Below are positions 42,491-52,012 of a stretch of 64,000 nt of DNA, one piece after another. Position 1 is the stretch's first letter. Each line of letters begins with the position of its first letter. Location: NCBI GenBank assembly GCA_052435735.1, contig JBQVNB010000008.1, positions 62,001 through 126,000 of the forward strand, written 5' to 3'. The position numbers and the translations under genes are program-made. The notes under the pieces were generated by a model, which saw nothing but the letters and a program-made list of their open reading frames with translations, was not told the DNA's origin and made no database searches. This stretch comes from Aliihoeflea sp052435735 (lineage in GTDB: Bacteria; Pseudomonadota; Alphaproteobacteria; Rhizobiales; Rhizobiaceae).

Positions 42491-43138
42491 CTATTGGCCG
42501 GACGGATGGGCGATGAGGATCGCGCGGCCGGAGATCAGGTGAACGGTCAGGTCGCCGGTGACCTCGTTGGAGAGTGTCAGCGACGAGCCAAAGGGAACGT
42601 GCCGCTTGTCGAGCGGCCAGCGAACGCCTTCGAGCGTGAGGCCGGCAAGGTCGGTCATCGCGATGACCGAGAACACGGTGCCCGGCAGATAGTCGAGCCG
42701 CGATGCGCCTTCAAGCAGCGGCACACCTTCCTGCGTGCCGCTGGTCAGCAGGATGGAAAGCCCGCTTTCGGCCAGGCGCACGCCGAGCGCCAGATGCAGG
42801 AACGCATGGTCGGCCCGCGGGCCGCCGAAGGCGCCGACCAGGGTCAAGGTGGTCGCGCCGCGCGCCAATGCGGCCTCGACGGCTATCTCGCCATCGGTCA
42901 GATCCTTGGCGCGCGGGAAGATCTCGCGCGGAATGTCGGGATGGGCGGCATCGAGCGCCGCGTCGACGGAATCGAAATCGCCGGTCCAGAGCTCGGGCAC
43001 GAGGCCGAGCGGACCCGCATGGCGCATGCCAGAATCCGCCGCGATCACGCGGCTGCCGGCGACCTGGCGGGCAAGGCGCGGCGTCGGCTCGGCATCGCCG
43101 CCAAGAAGGATGGTGAAAGGGTAAACGGGCGCGGTCAT
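42491..43138 (-). CDS. thiamine pyrophosphokinase
   Basis: The 215-residue protein matches thiamine pyrophosphokinase: ILLGGDAEPT near the start, GDFDSVD (about 53-59) as the catalytic Asp segment, and the C-terminal beta domain ending in LISGRAILI. It makes thiamine diphosphate from thiamine and ATP, the cofactor of transketolase, SucA and others encoded nearby. Convergence of neighbours is not seen; it is divergent from the VWA gene. Confidence 0.82.
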   Translation of the reverse strand: MTAPVYPFTILLGGDAEPTPRLARQVAGSRVIAADSGMRHAGPLGLVPELWTGDFDSVDAALDAAHPDIPREIFPRAKDLTDGEIAVEAALARGATTLTLVGAFGGPRADHAFLHLALGVRLAESGLSILLTSGTQEGVPLLEGASRLDYLPGTVFSVIAMTDLAGLTLEGVRWPLDKRHVPFGSSLTLSNEVTGDLTVHLISGRAILIAHPSGQ

Positions 43139-43218
43139 CGTGCGCCCCTTAGCAAGGCTCGGGTGAGAAGGAAACAGACGGCTTCCATCCTCCCGGCAAC
43201 CGCTCTAGTTTGCGCGCC

Positions 43219-44409
43219 ATGTTCATACCTTTCTTCCTCGAACTGAAGGCCGCGCGCATTCCCGTCTCCTTGCGGGAATATCTGTCGCTGCTCGAAGGCA
43301 TGGACGTCCATCTCGTCGACTACGACGTCGAAGGCTTCTACTACCTGGCGCGCGCGGCGATGGTGAAGGACGAGCGGCACATCGACCGCTTCGACCAGGT
43401 CTTCGGCCACGTCTTCAAGGGCGTCGAGGCGGTGTCGGGCGAGAGTGCCGTCGATGTCGCCAACATTCCCGAGGAATGGCTGCGGCGGCTGGCCGAAAAG
43501 CATCTGAACGACGAGGAAAAGAAGCTTGTCGAAAGCCTCGGCGGGTTCGAAAAGCTGATGGAGACGCTGAAGAAGCGGCTGGAGGAGCAGAAGGGCCGCC
43601 ACCAGGGCGGGTCGAAATGGATCGGCACCGGCGGCACGTCGCCCTTCGGCGCCTATGGCTACAATCCGGAAGGCGTGCGGATCGGCCAGGAGGGGAGCCG
43701 CCACCGCCGCGCGGTCAAGGTCTGGGACAAGCGCGAATTCAGGAACTTCGACGATTCGATCGAACTCGGCACGCGCAACATCAAGGTCGCGCTGAAGCGC
43801 CTGCGCCGCTGGGTGCGCGAAGGCGCGGACGAGGAATTCGACCTTGGCGGCACGATCAAGTCGACCGCCGAGCATGGCTATCTCGACGTCCAGACACGCC
43901 CCGAACGGCGCAATGCGGTGAAACTGTTGATGTTCTTCGACGTCGGCGGCTCGATGGACGACCATATCCGCATCGTCGAGGAACTTTTCTCGGCGGCTCG
44001 GGCCGAATTTCGTCAGCTCGAATATTTCTACTTCCACAACTGCGTCTACGAGGGCGTCTGGAAGGACAACCGCCGCCGTCATTCGGAGGTCATCCCGACC
44101 TACGACGTGCTGCACAAATACGGCGCCGACTACAAGGCGATCTTCGTCGGCGACGCCTCGATGAGCCCCTATGAGATCGCCTATCCGGGCGGCGCGGTGG
44201 AGCACTGGAACGCGGAGGCCGGCATCGTCTGGCTGCAGCGCGTGCTCCAGCACTGGCCGAAGGCCGTCTGGCTCAACCCCGTCCGCGAGAAGCACTGGGG
44301 CTACACGCACTCGATCCAGATGGTCCGCGACATCTTTTCCGAGCGCATGTTTCCGCTGACGCTGAACGGGCTGGAAAAGGCGACGCGCGAGCTTTCGCGC
44401 AGCCGCTGA
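43219..44409 (+). CDS. CoxE-like VWA-domain protein
   Basis: The 396-residue protein has the CoxE-like N-terminus FIPFFLELKAARIPVS, a Lys/Glu-rich middle (about 100-130) and a VWA domain with a metal-site segment D241-V-G-G-S near residues 236-250. CoxE-type proteins usually work with a MoxR-type AAA ATPase in maturing enzymes, but no such gene is nearby. The ATG is chosen over a TTG three codons upstream. Confidence 0.8.
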   Translation: MFIPFFLELKAARIPVSLREYLSLLEGMDVHLVDYDVEGFYYLARAAMVKDERHIDRFDQVFGHVFKGVEAVSGESAVDVANIPEEWLRRLAEKHLNDEEKKLVESLGGFEKLMETLKKRLEEQKGRHQGGSKWIGTGGTSPFGAYGYNPEGVRIGQEGSRHRRAVKVWDKREFRNFDDSIELGTRNIKVALKRLRRWVREGADEEFDLGGTIKSTAEHGYLDVQTRPERRNAVKLLMFFDVGGSMDDHIRIVEELFSAARAEFRQLEYFYFHNCVYEGVWKDNRRRHSEVIPTYDVLHKYGADYKAIFVGDASMSPYEIAYPGGAVEHWNAEAGIVWLQRVLQHWPKAVWLNPVREKHWGYTHSIQMVRDIFSERMFPLTLNGLEKATRELSRSR

Positions 44410-44505
44410 GGCATCAGCGACATCGCCGAGGCTTGCGCGAAGTTTGGTCGGGCGCCACCTTCCCGCTTGCCGTCAAGCGCCTTCGCCAGTTATGATTAAC
44501 AAATC

Positions 44506-45012
44506 ATGAAGACGCTCTCGATCGACATTCGCAAGGCCGACCCGCACGACGCGGATGCGATCGCCGGCGTGCATCACGACGCCTGGGTGGGTGCCTATGC
44601 CGGGCTGATCCCGCACGGCGCGCTGAACTCGATGCTGTCGCGACGCGGCACGCAGTGGTGGGAGAAGGCGATCCGCCGCGCGGCGAGCGTCCTCGTCGTC
44701 GAGATCGACGGCAATGTCGTCGGCTACGCCACGCTCGGCCGCAACCGCGCCCGCGACCTGCCGCAGGACGGCGAAATCTACGAACTCTACCTCCTGCCCG
44801 AATATCAGGGCATCGGCCTCGGCACCCGCCTCTTCAAGGCCGCCCGTGACCGGCTGAAGGCGCACGGCCTTTCCGGCCTCGTCGTCTGGGCGCTGGAGGA
44901 CAATGAAGGCGCCCGCGCCTTCTACGAGGGCGCCGGCGGCCGTGACGTCGCCGAAGGCGTCGAGATATTCGACCAGAAGGCGCTGAAGAAGGTCGCCTAC
45001 GTCTGGAATTGA
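44506..45012 (+). CDS. GNAT-family N-acetyltransferase
   Basis: The 168-residue protein has the GNAT fold, with the acetyl-CoA loop EYQGIGLGTRLFKAA (about 98-112) and the conserved ALEDNEGARAFYEGAG segment near the C-terminus. Substrate unknown. No clear ribosome site is seen before the ATG. It stands alone between the VWA gene and ppa. Confidence 0.85.
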   Translation: MKTLSIDIRKADPHDADAIAGVHHDAWVGAYAGLIPHGALNSMLSRRGTQWWEKAIRRAASVLVVEIDGNVVGYATLGRNRARDLPQDGEIYELYLLPEYQGIGLGTRLFKAARDRLKAHGLSGLVVWALEDNEGARAFYEGAGGRDVAEGVEIFDQKALKKVAYVWN

Positions 45013-45220
45013 GGCGTTGGCGTTGGCGGCGTTGAATGGCGCGCCAGACCTCGACATCGACGACGGGCACGACCCTGCCGACCTACGCATGCCCGCTGCC
45101 GACCGCCCTGGCCTGTCAACCCTGAGACGCGACGTGACCCGCCGCTTCCTTGCAATGCAGCATGAGACGCGCTAACCGCTTGCGCACATTTTCAGAACCT
45201 TGCGAAGACAGGATCAGCGC

Positions 45221-45754
45221 ATGCGCCTCGACGCCATTTCCATCGGCGACAATCCGCCCCACGACGTCAACGTCCTCATCGAAGTGCCGGCCGGCGGCCA
45301 GCCGATCAAGTACGAGATGGACAAGGAAGCCGGCGTGCTGGTGGTCGACCGGTTCCTCTATACGCCGATGCGCTATCCCGGCAATTACGGCTTCGTCCCG
45401 CACACCCTGTCCGAGGACGGCGACCCGATCGACGTCCTGATCTGCAACACGCGCGAACTCGTGCCCGGCTGCGTCATCAACGTGCGGCCCATCGGCGTCC
45501 TCATCATGGAAGATGATGGCGGCAAGGACGAGAAGATCATCGCCGTGCCGACCCCGCACGTCACGCGCCGCTACGAGAACGTCCACGACTACACCGACCT
45601 GCCGGAAATCACGCTGAAGCAGATCGAGCACTTCTTCGAGCACTACAAGGATCTGGAACCCGGCAAGTGGGTGAAGATCGGCGGCTGGCAGGGCGCCGAG
45701 ACTGCCCGCACGATGATCGTCGAGGCGGTCGAGCGGGCGAAGAAGAAGGCCTGA
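45221..45754 (+). CDS. ppa: inorganic pyrophosphatase
   Basis: The 177-residue soluble family I enzyme splits pyrophosphate. The metal-binding signature EDGDPIDVLI and the N-terminal EVPAGGQPIKYEMDKEAG stretch are clear, and length matches the hexameric bacterial form. The ATG has an AGGA site 7 bases upstream. A strong terminator follows at 45766-45796. Confidence 0.95.
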   Translation: MRLDAISIGDNPPHDVNVLIEVPAGGQPIKYEMDKEAGVLVVDRFLYTPMRYPGNYGFVPHTLSEDGDPIDVLICNTRELVPGCVINVRPIGVLIMEDDGGKDEKIIAVPTPHVTRRYENVHDYTDLPEITLKQIEHFFEHYKDLEPGKWVKIGGWQGAETARTMIVEAVERAKKKA

Positions 45755-45765
45755 ACCGGAAATTG

Positions 45766-45796
45766 AAAGAGAGCGCCAGGGCGCTCTCTTTCTTTA
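45766..45796 (+). terminator. terminator of ppa, probably bidirectional
   Basis: AAAGAGAGCGC pairs with GCGCTCTCTTT around CAGG and is followed by TCTTTATGG. A run of A residues before it allows use from the minus strand too, for the convergent gene ending at 45794. Confidence 0.8.
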
Positions 45797-46375
45797 TGGA
45801 TTGACCAGCCCGCGCACCTCGGGATCGGCGATGAGCCGCTCGTCGGTCGCGCAGTCGAAATCGCGCACGGTCTCGTCCGCAATGCGTCGGGCGTCCTCGT
45901 TGGCCTTCGCATTGCCGGATGCCATCACGAAGCCGACGAAACACGCCGACCGGTCTTCCATGGTCGCGACCTTGCTGACGGTCAGGATTTCGATGTCGCG
46001 CGCGCCTTCATCGCCGATGTTGAGGAACCAGCGATGGATCGCTGCGAAGGGCGTCTCGCTACGCTCCTGCCGGTCGATACGCCATTCGATCCGCGTTCCG
46101 GGATGGTTGAAGGGGTGAAAGCCTGGCTGGCGCGGCAGTTCGCCTTCCGGCGGAAAGCCGTAATAGGCGACATAGCGCAAGTCGGTATAGGTGAGGATCA
46201 CCGGATAGCCGCGATAGCCGGCACAGGCGAGGTCCGCCCAGTCGCCCTCATCGTCCGGAGCCGTGCGATACGCGGTGCAGCCTTCGTCGGCGTCGAACTC
46301 GGTATATTCCGAGACGATTTCCGCACGGGCGGCGGTAGCGCACAGGAGTGCGGCGGCGATCGCAAAAGCACGCAT
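45794..46375 (-). CDS. exported protein of unknown function
   Basis: The 193-residue protein has a signal peptide (1-18, cut near ARA-EI) and four or more Cys residues in the mature part (33, 51, 145, 174), suggesting disulfides in the periplasm. No family recognised. Its ATG overlaps the pncA stop (TGATG), so it is translated with pncA. The longer reading frame upstream is antisense-like noise. Confidence 0.65.
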   Translation of the reverse strand: MRAFAIAAALLCATAARAEIVSEYTEFDADEGCTAYRTAPDDEGDWADLACAGYRGYPVILTYTDLRYVAYYGFPPEGELPRQPGFHPFNHPGTRIEWRIDRQERSETPFAAIHRWFLNIGDEGARDIEILTVSKVATMEDRSACFVGFVMASGNAKANEDARRIADETVRDFDCATDERLIADPEVRGLVNP

Positions 46376-46974
46376 CACGACAGCACCACCCCCGCTTTTT
46401 CCATTTCGTCCGTCATTACGGCAAGCGAGCCGCCGAGGTCGATCGCGCGGCACGCCTCCAGCGCGACGGTGACGGAAAAGCCGAGCCTCGCCGCATCGAG
46501 TGCCGAATAGGCGACGCAGAAATCGGTCGCGAGCCCGGCGAGGGTCAGTTTCCTGATGCCGCGTTCCTTCAAGTAGCCGCCGAGCCCGGTCGGCGTATCC
46601 CGGTCGTTCTCGAAGAAGGCCGAGTAGGAATCGATGGCGGGGCGGAAGCCCTTGCGAACCACCAGCTCGGCGCGCGTCCAGTCGAGGTCGGGATGGAACG
46701 CCGCGCCCTTCGTGCCCTGGACGCAATGGTCGGGCCAGAGCGTCTGCGCGCCGTACTCCATCTCGACCGTCTCGAACGGCGCCTTGCCCGCGTGGCGCGA
46801 GGCGAAGCTGGAATGGCCGGCCGGGTGCCAGTCCTGCGTCAGGATCACATGCGGCGCGGCCTGGATCATCCGATTGACGACCGGCACGATCGCGTCGCCA
46901 TCCTCGACGGCGAGCGCGCCGCCGGGGCAGAAATCGTTCTGCACGTCGATGACGATCAGTGCTTCCTCGGCCAT
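46375..46974 (-). CDS. pncA: nicotinamidase
   Basis: The 199-residue enzyme hydrolyses nicotinamide to nicotinate in NAD salvage. Motifs: VIDVQNDFCPGGAL near the start with catalytic Asp, metal-site QDWHPAGHSSF and the catalytic Cys in LATDFCV. The ATG at 46974 matches the family N-terminus. The exported-protein gene begins at its stop. Confidence 0.9.
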   Translation of the reverse strand: MAEEALIVIDVQNDFCPGGALAVEDGDAIVPVVNRMIQAAPHVILTQDWHPAGHSSFASRHAGKAPFETVEMEYGAQTLWPDHCVQGTKGAAFHPDLDWTRAELVVRKGFRPAIDSYSAFFENDRDTPTGLGGYLKERGIRKLTLAGLATDFCVAYSALDAARLGFSVTVALEACRAIDLGGSLAVMTDEMEKAGVVLS

Positions 46975-47105
46975 GCGCGCGTCTCCCTGTTGGCGGCCCG
47001 CACCGTAGTCAGCGACCGGGCGAAGGGCAACATTTGCGGTTCCCATGATTTCCGGTTCCCATGCCGCAAGCCGCTGGATAGTCTGCGACGAGCGAACTGG
47101 AGACC

Positions 47106-48272
47106 ATGATGCCGATCCTGAACCGCGCGAGCGAACTGCATGATGAAATCGTCGGCTGGCGCAGGCACATCCACCAACATCCCGAGATCGGCTTCGAGGT
47201 TCACCAGACGGCGGAATTCGTCGCGCGCAAGCTGGAGGAATTCGGCGTCAACGAGATCCATCGCGGCTTCGGCGAGACGGGTGTCGTCGGCGTGATCCGC
47301 GGCCGCCTCGGCGACGGTCCGGCCATCGCGCTGCGCGCCGACATGGACGCGCTGCCGATCGTCGAGGCGACGTCGCAGCCGCACGCCTCGACGGTCGAGG
47401 GCGCGATGCATGCCTGCGGCCATGACGGCCACACGGCAATGCTGCTGGGCGCTGCGAAATACCTCGCCGAGACGCGCAATTTCAAGGGCTTCGTCGTGCT
47501 CGTCTTCCAGCCGGCCGAGGAGATCGGCGGCGGCGCCAGGGCGATGATCGAGGACGGGCTCTTTGACCGCTTCGGCATCGGCCATGTGTACGGCATGCAC
47601 AACATGCCCGGACTGGCGACGGGCCATATTGCGCTTCGTCCAGGCTCGATCATGGCAGCATCGGCCAAGTTCACCATCCGGGTGACCGGGCGCGGCGGCC
47701 ATGCGGCGCGCCCGCACACGACGATCGACCCGATCGTCACCGGCGCTCAGATCGTCACCGCGCTCCAGACCATCGTCTCGCGCAATACCGATCCCGTAAC
47801 GTCCGCAGTGGTGACGGTGACGAAGTTCGACGCCGGCACGGCCTACAACATCATCCCAGAGATCATCGAGTTGTGGGGCAGCGTGCGCGCGCTCTCGATG
47901 GATGTGGCGAAGGCGACCGAAGACCGGATCGTCCACATCGCGACCAAGATCGGCGAGTCAGCGGGTGCGTCGGTGGAGGTCGACTACAACCAGACGATCT
48001 CGGTGACCCACAACGACCCCGACGAAGCCACCTTCTCGACCGCAGTCGCGCGCGAGGTGGTCGGCGATGCGATGGTGGACGCCGACGTGGCGCCGGTCAT
48101 GGCGGGCGAGGATTTCTCGCGCATGCTGGAATTGCGGCCGGGCACGCTGGTCTTCCTCGGCAACGGCAAGTCGGCCGACCTGCACCATCCCGCCTATGAT
48201 TTCGAGGACGAGGCGATTCCGGCCGGCGTGTCCTATTGGGTCCGGCTGGTCGAGCGGAAGCTGGCCGCATGA
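47106..48272 (+). CDS. M20 family amidohydrolase
   Basis: The 388-residue protein has the M20D amidohydrolase motifs HQHPEIGF, RADMDALPI, ACGHDGHTAML, PAEEIGGGA, YGMHNMPG and AGEDFSRML, covering the dinuclear metal site and dimer domain. It is likely a hippurate, N-acyl-amino acid or N-acetyl-diaminopimelate-type hydrolase; the substrate cannot be told. The next in-frame ATG (47109) is better spaced from a GGAG site. Four downstream genes overlap or abut as one operon. Confidence 0.88.
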   Translation: MMPILNRASELHDEIVGWRRHIHQHPEIGFEVHQTAEFVARKLEEFGVNEIHRGFGETGVVGVIRGRLGDGPAIALRADMDALPIVEATSQPHASTVEGAMHACGHDGHTAMLLGAAKYLAETRNFKGFVVLVFQPAEEIGGGARAMIEDGLFDRFGIGHVYGMHNMPGLATGHIALRPGSIMAASAKFTIRVTGRGGHAARPHTTIDPIVTGAQIVTALQTIVSRNTDPVTSAVVTVTKFDAGTAYNIIPEIIELWGSVRALSMDVAKATEDRIVHIATKIGESAGASVEVDYNQTISVTHNDPDEATFSTAVAREVVGDAMVDADVAPVMAGEDFSRMLELRPGTLVFLGNGKSADLHHPAYDFEDEAIPAGVSYWVRLVERKLAA

Positions 48273-48484
48273 AGGACGACACCGAATCGAAGCGCATCAT
48301 CCGCCGCGTCGGGCAGGAGAGCGAAGCGACGATGGCGACGCGCATCCGCCGCCACATGAGCGGCGCGGACGCCGACCCGGACGACTGGGTCGAAATCTGG
48401 GGCACGCGCATCGGCCGCGTCTTGAGCGTCGTCCTCGCCGCGGTTCTGGTCTGGTGGCTGATCGATTTCATCCGCACCCTATGA
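48269..48484 (+). CDS. small single-helix membrane protein
   Basis: The 71-residue protein has a polar N-terminus (1-45) and one C-terminal membrane helix (about 49-68). It overlaps both neighbours by ATGA, so it is translated between the amidohydrolase and pdxY. Family not recognised; small proteins of this type occur in rhizobia. Confidence 0.7.
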   Translation: MKDDTESKRIIRRVGQESEATMATRIRRHMSGADADPDDWVEIWGTRIGRVLSVVLAAVLVWWLIDFIRTL

Positions 48485-49320
48485 CAAAGCTGGCGATCCT
48501 CGTCATATCGAGCCATGTCGTGCGCGGCACGGTCGGCAATCGCGCTGCCGTCTTCGCGCTCGAAACGCTCGGCTTCCCGGTCTGGGCCGTGCCAACGGTA
48601 ACGCTGCCTTGGCACCCCGGCCACGGTCCCGCGACGCGGATCATCCCGCCCGCCGACGCCTTCGCGGCGATGCTGGCCGATCTCGAACGCGCGCCTTGGC
48701 TCGGCGAGGTGGGCGGCGTCCTGACCGGCTACCTCGGCAGCGCGGAACAGGCCGCGCCAGTCGCGCGGTTGATCGAGGCCGTGAAGGCATGCCGCCCCGA
48801 TGCGCTCTATGTCTGCGACCCGGTGATCGGGGATCGGGGCGGCCTTTATGTGCCGCAAGCCACCGCCGAGGCGATCCGCGACCATCTCCTGCCGCTCGCC
48901 GACATCGCGACGCCGAACCGGGCCGAACTCGACTGGTTGTCGGGACAGCGAAACGAAACGCTGGACGGAATCGCGGCGGCAGCACGCAGCCTGCCGCCCC
49001 AAGGCATGCTCGTCACCTCCGCGCCGGCGGGCGAAGGACGCATCGGCAATCTCTGGGTCGAGGAGGAGACAGCGCTCGTCGCCAGCCACGACCTCGTCGC
49101 GAAACCGCCGAACGGGCTCGGCGATCTGACGGCGGCGATGCTGCTGGCGAAGCGCCTTGAAGGCCAAGGTGCACCCGAAACCCTCCGGCAGGTCACAGCC
49201 GCCGTGTTCGACATCCTGTCGCGCGCAGCAGATCGCGGCGCGGACGAGTTGATGCTCGAGACGGATGCGGCGAGCCTGACTGCGCCGACGGCTGGAGTCG
49301 ATGTCCGGCCGCTCGGCTGA
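48481..49320 (+). CDS. pdxY: pyridoxal kinase
   Basis: The 279-residue protein is a ribokinase-fold vitamin B6 kinase: N-terminal ILVISSHVVRGTVGNRA, YVCDPVIGDRGGLYV and the C-terminal anion-hole Asp region NGLGDLTAAML (the usual GTGD is NGLGD). It phosphorylates pyridoxal to PLP in salvage. Its ATG overlaps the small membrane-protein stop; its end overlaps the DUF429 start by 20 bases. Confidence 0.88.
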   Translation: MTKLAILVISSHVVRGTVGNRAAVFALETLGFPVWAVPTVTLPWHPGHGPATRIIPPADAFAAMLADLERAPWLGEVGGVLTGYLGSAEQAAPVARLIEAVKACRPDALYVCDPVIGDRGGLYVPQATAEAIRDHLLPLADIATPNRAELDWLSGQRNETLDGIAAAARSLPPQGMLVTSAPAGEGRIGNLWVEEETALVASHDLVAKPPNGLGDLTAAMLLAKRLEGQGAPETLRQVTAAVFDILSRAADRGADELMLETDAASLTAPTAGVDVRPLG

Positions 49321-50077
49321 GAGGCCGATCGTCGGCGTCGACGGCTGCAAGGGCGGCTGGATCGCCGTTTCGCGGAACGGCGCTGGCAGAACCGCCTGCC
49401 GCATCCACGCGACCTTCAAGACTCTGATCGCGTCCTATCCCCCAGACGCGATCATTGCCGTCGATATGCCGATCGGCCTTCCCGACCGGATCGGCCGTGC
49501 CGGGCGCGGGCCGGAGGCGTTGGTACGCAAGCATCTGGGTGAGCGGCAATCGAGCGTCTTTGCGATCCCGTCGCGGCCGGCGGTCTATGCCGCCATCAAT
49601 CCATTCACGACATTGGACAAGTGGTACGACGACCATCGCAAGGCGAGCGAAGTCGCGTGCGAAACCTCCGACCCGCCGCGTGGCGTTTCGATTCAGGCTT
49701 TCGCGCTGTTTCCGAAAATCCGCGAGATCGACGCGCGCTTGCGCGTATCGCCTGAACTGCGCGCGCGCGTCATCGAATCCCACCCTGAGGCCGCTTTCTG
49801 GCGGCTGAACGGCGAGCACGCGATGACCCTCCCGAAGAAGGTCAAGGGAAGGGTCAACCCGGCCGGCATGGCGGAACGGCAGACGCTTCTTGCGTCATCC
49901 GGGCTCGATTCGGCGTTTCTGCAGGAGCGGTGCCCGGTCGGCTCGGGTGCGGACGACTTCCTCGACGCCTGCGCGATGCTGCTGGTGGCCGAGCGCTACG
50001 CGAATGGTGAAGCACGGCCATTCCCCGACCCGCCGCTCGTCGACAGCCACGGCATTCCGATCGCAATCTGGACGTGA
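49301..50077 (+). CDS. DUF429 family protein (RNase H-like fold)
   Basis: The 258-residue protein begins VGVDGCKGGWIAV, a typical acidic-residue start of RNase H-like folds, with AVDMPIGLPD and GADDFLDACA further on, the three acidic segments of DUF429. A nuclease or kinase-like activity is not established. It overlaps pdxY by 20 bases. Confidence 0.8.
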   Translation: MSGRSAERPIVGVDGCKGGWIAVSRNGAGRTACRIHATFKTLIASYPPDAIIAVDMPIGLPDRIGRAGRGPEALVRKHLGERQSSVFAIPSRPAVYAAINPFTTLDKWYDDHRKASEVACETSDPPRGVSIQAFALFPKIREIDARLRVSPELRARVIESHPEAAFWRLNGEHAMTLPKKVKGRVNPAGMAERQTLLASSGLDSAFLQERCPVGSGADDFLDACAMLLVAERYANGEARPFPDPPLVDSHGIPIAIWT

Positions 50078-50113
50078 TTGCCCGCGCGGAATTTTCCGTC
50101 TATCTCATCTCCC

Positions 50114-50749
50114 ATGAGCTATCTGCCTGACAATCTCCTCACCGGTTATCGCGATTTCATGAGCGGTCGTTATGCGACCGAGAGCGAGCGCTATCGCACT
50201 TTGGCCAAGGAGGGCCAGAAGCCCGAGACGATGGTGATCGCGTGCTGCGACAGCCGCGCCGCGCCCGAAACGATCTTCAACGCCAGCCCGGGCGAGTTAT
50301 TCGTGGTGCGCAACGTGGCGAATCTGGTGCCGCCCTACGAGCCTGACGACAAGCTGCATGCGACGTCGGCGGCGCTGGAATTCGCGGTGCAAAGCCTGAA
50401 GGTCAAGAACATCGTCGTGCTCGGCCATGGCCGCTGCGGCGGCATCTCGGCCGCGCTCAATCCGATGAGCGAACCGCTGTCGCCCGGAGATTTCATCGGC
50501 CGTTGGATGAGCCTTGTCGCTCCTGCCGCCCAGATGGTCGCCGGCAACGACGTGATGACTGCCAGCGAACGCCAGACTGCGATGGAGCGCATCTCGATCC
50601 GCTTCTCGCTCGCCAATCTGCGCACGTTTCCCTGCGTCGACATCCTGGAGAAGAAGGGCCGGCTGACGCTGCATGGAGCCTGGTTCGACATTTCCTCCGG
50701 CGAGCTTTGGGCGATGGACCCCGCGACCGGCGATTTCGAGCGCCCGTGA
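50114..50749 (+). CDS. beta-class carbonic anhydrase
   Basis: The 211-residue enzyme hydrates CO2. Zinc ligands: C44 in CCDSR, H105 and C108 in GHGRCGG; the Asp46-Arg48 pair is present. The ATG at 50114 gives the family N-terminus. Convergent with the MFS drug-pump gene, 6 bases apart. Confidence 0.92.
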   Translation: MSYLPDNLLTGYRDFMSGRYATESERYRTLAKEGQKPETMVIACCDSRAAPETIFNASPGELFVVRNVANLVPPYEPDDKLHATSAALEFAVQSLKVKNIVVLGHGRCGGISAALNPMSEPLSPGDFIGRWMSLVAPAAQMVAGNDVMTASERQTAMERISIRFSLANLRTFPCVDILEKKGRLTLHGAWFDISSGELWAMDPATGDFERP

Positions 50750-50755
50750 TCGGGG

Positions 50756-52012
50756 CTACTCGGCCGGCGCCGCCGGAGTGATGACTGTGCGCGCCAGCGC
50801 CGGCTCCGGATAGCGGCTCCACAGGAACCACGACAGGATCGCGAAGAAGCCCATCGCCGGGATGACGGTCGAGATGCCGATGACCGGATCGCCGACGAGC
50901 GCCGCGACCATGCCGCCCACGAGCCCGCCGCCCATCTGGATGAAACCGCTCATCGAGGCGGCCGCGCCCGCCATGTGCGGGAACGGCGCCAGCGAGGCCG
51001 TCGACATGGCCGGCATGACGAAGGCGATGCCGAACGCATAGACGCCGACCGGCGCCATGACGAGCAGGAAGCTCGGCTCGAAGGCGTGCATCCCGATTGC
51101 GAGCAGAAGGCTGCCGGCGGCGATGAACCACAGCCCCGGCTTGACGAGCTGGTAGGCGCTGCGCGTCCCCATCAGCCGGCGCATGACGACAGCGCCGATG
51201 AAGAAGGCGCCAGACTGCATCAGCATGCCGAGGCCGAACTGGGTCGGCGTCAGCCCGACGCGGTCCATCAGCACGAAGGGCAGGATGGTGGCGAGCGTGT
51301 AGAGCGCGCCGACGGAGCCGCCCATGACGAGGCTCGACCACATGAAGTAGCCGCTGGTCGACAGCGAACGGTACGAGCGCATGAGCGCCCGCGGCCTGAC
51401 GCGCGAGGGATCGCGCACCACCGTCTCCGTCATCGCGAACTTGACGACGAGAATGATGGTGACGCCGAAGGCCAGCATGAAGGCGAAGATCGCGTGCCAG
51501 CCGAACAGCTCCATCGTGATCCCGCCGAGCGTCGGCGAGAAGGCAGGCCCGATGCCGAGGATCATGCCGATGAGGTTCATGATCCGCGCGGAACGCTCGT
51601 TGGTGAAGAGATCGCGCACGATGGCGCGCGAGATGGCGACGCCGGCGGCCGCGCCGACGCCCTGCGCGAAACGCGCGGCGATGAGCAGTTCGATGGTCGG
51701 GGCAAGGATCGCGGCGACGGTGGCGGCGAGATAGATGCCCATGAAGGCGATGGTGATCGGCTTGCGGCCATAGCCGTCCGACAGCGGCCCGCAGACGAGC
51801 TGCGCGAAGGCGAAGCCGGCGAAGTAAAGCGACAGCGTCATCTTCACCGCCGCATCCGTCGTCCCGAACGCGCGCACGATCTCGGGCATGGCGGGGGTGA
51901 ACAGCGCCATCGAAATCGGGCCGATGGCGACGAGCATCGCGCCGATGATGGAGACGCGCAATTCGCTCATGACGGGCTGAGGAGCGACCGGCTGGGCTGG
52001 CTGCATGTTCAT
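50756..52012 (-). CDS. Bcr/CflA-type MFS drug transporter
   Basis: The 418-residue protein has 12 membrane helices and the MFS motif A region GPLSDGYGRKP (about 74-84), as in Bcr/CflA multidrug exporters. Its ATG overlaps the marR-like stop (ATGA), so expression is coupled to its regulator. Likely exports drugs or other small toxic compounds. Confidence 0.88.
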   Translation of the reverse strand: MNMQPAQPVAPQPVMSELRVSIIGAMLVAIGPISMALFTPAMPEIVRAFGTTDAAVKMTLSLYFAGFAFAQLVCGPLSDGYGRKPITIAFMGIYLAATVAAILAPTIELLIAARFAQGVGAAAGVAISRAIVRDLFTNERSARIMNLIGMILGIGPAFSPTLGGITMELFGWHAIFAFMLAFGVTIILVVKFAMTETVVRDPSRVRPRALMRSYRSLSTSGYFMWSSLVMGGSVGALYTLATILPFVLMDRVGLTPTQFGLGMLMQSGAFFIGAVVMRRLMGTRSAYQLVKPGLWFIAAGSLLLAIGMHAFEPSFLLVMAPVGVYAFGIAFVMPAMSTASLAPFPHMAGAAASMSGFIQMGGGLVGGMVAALVGDPVIGISTVIPAMGFFAILSWFLWSRYPEPALARTVITPAAPAE

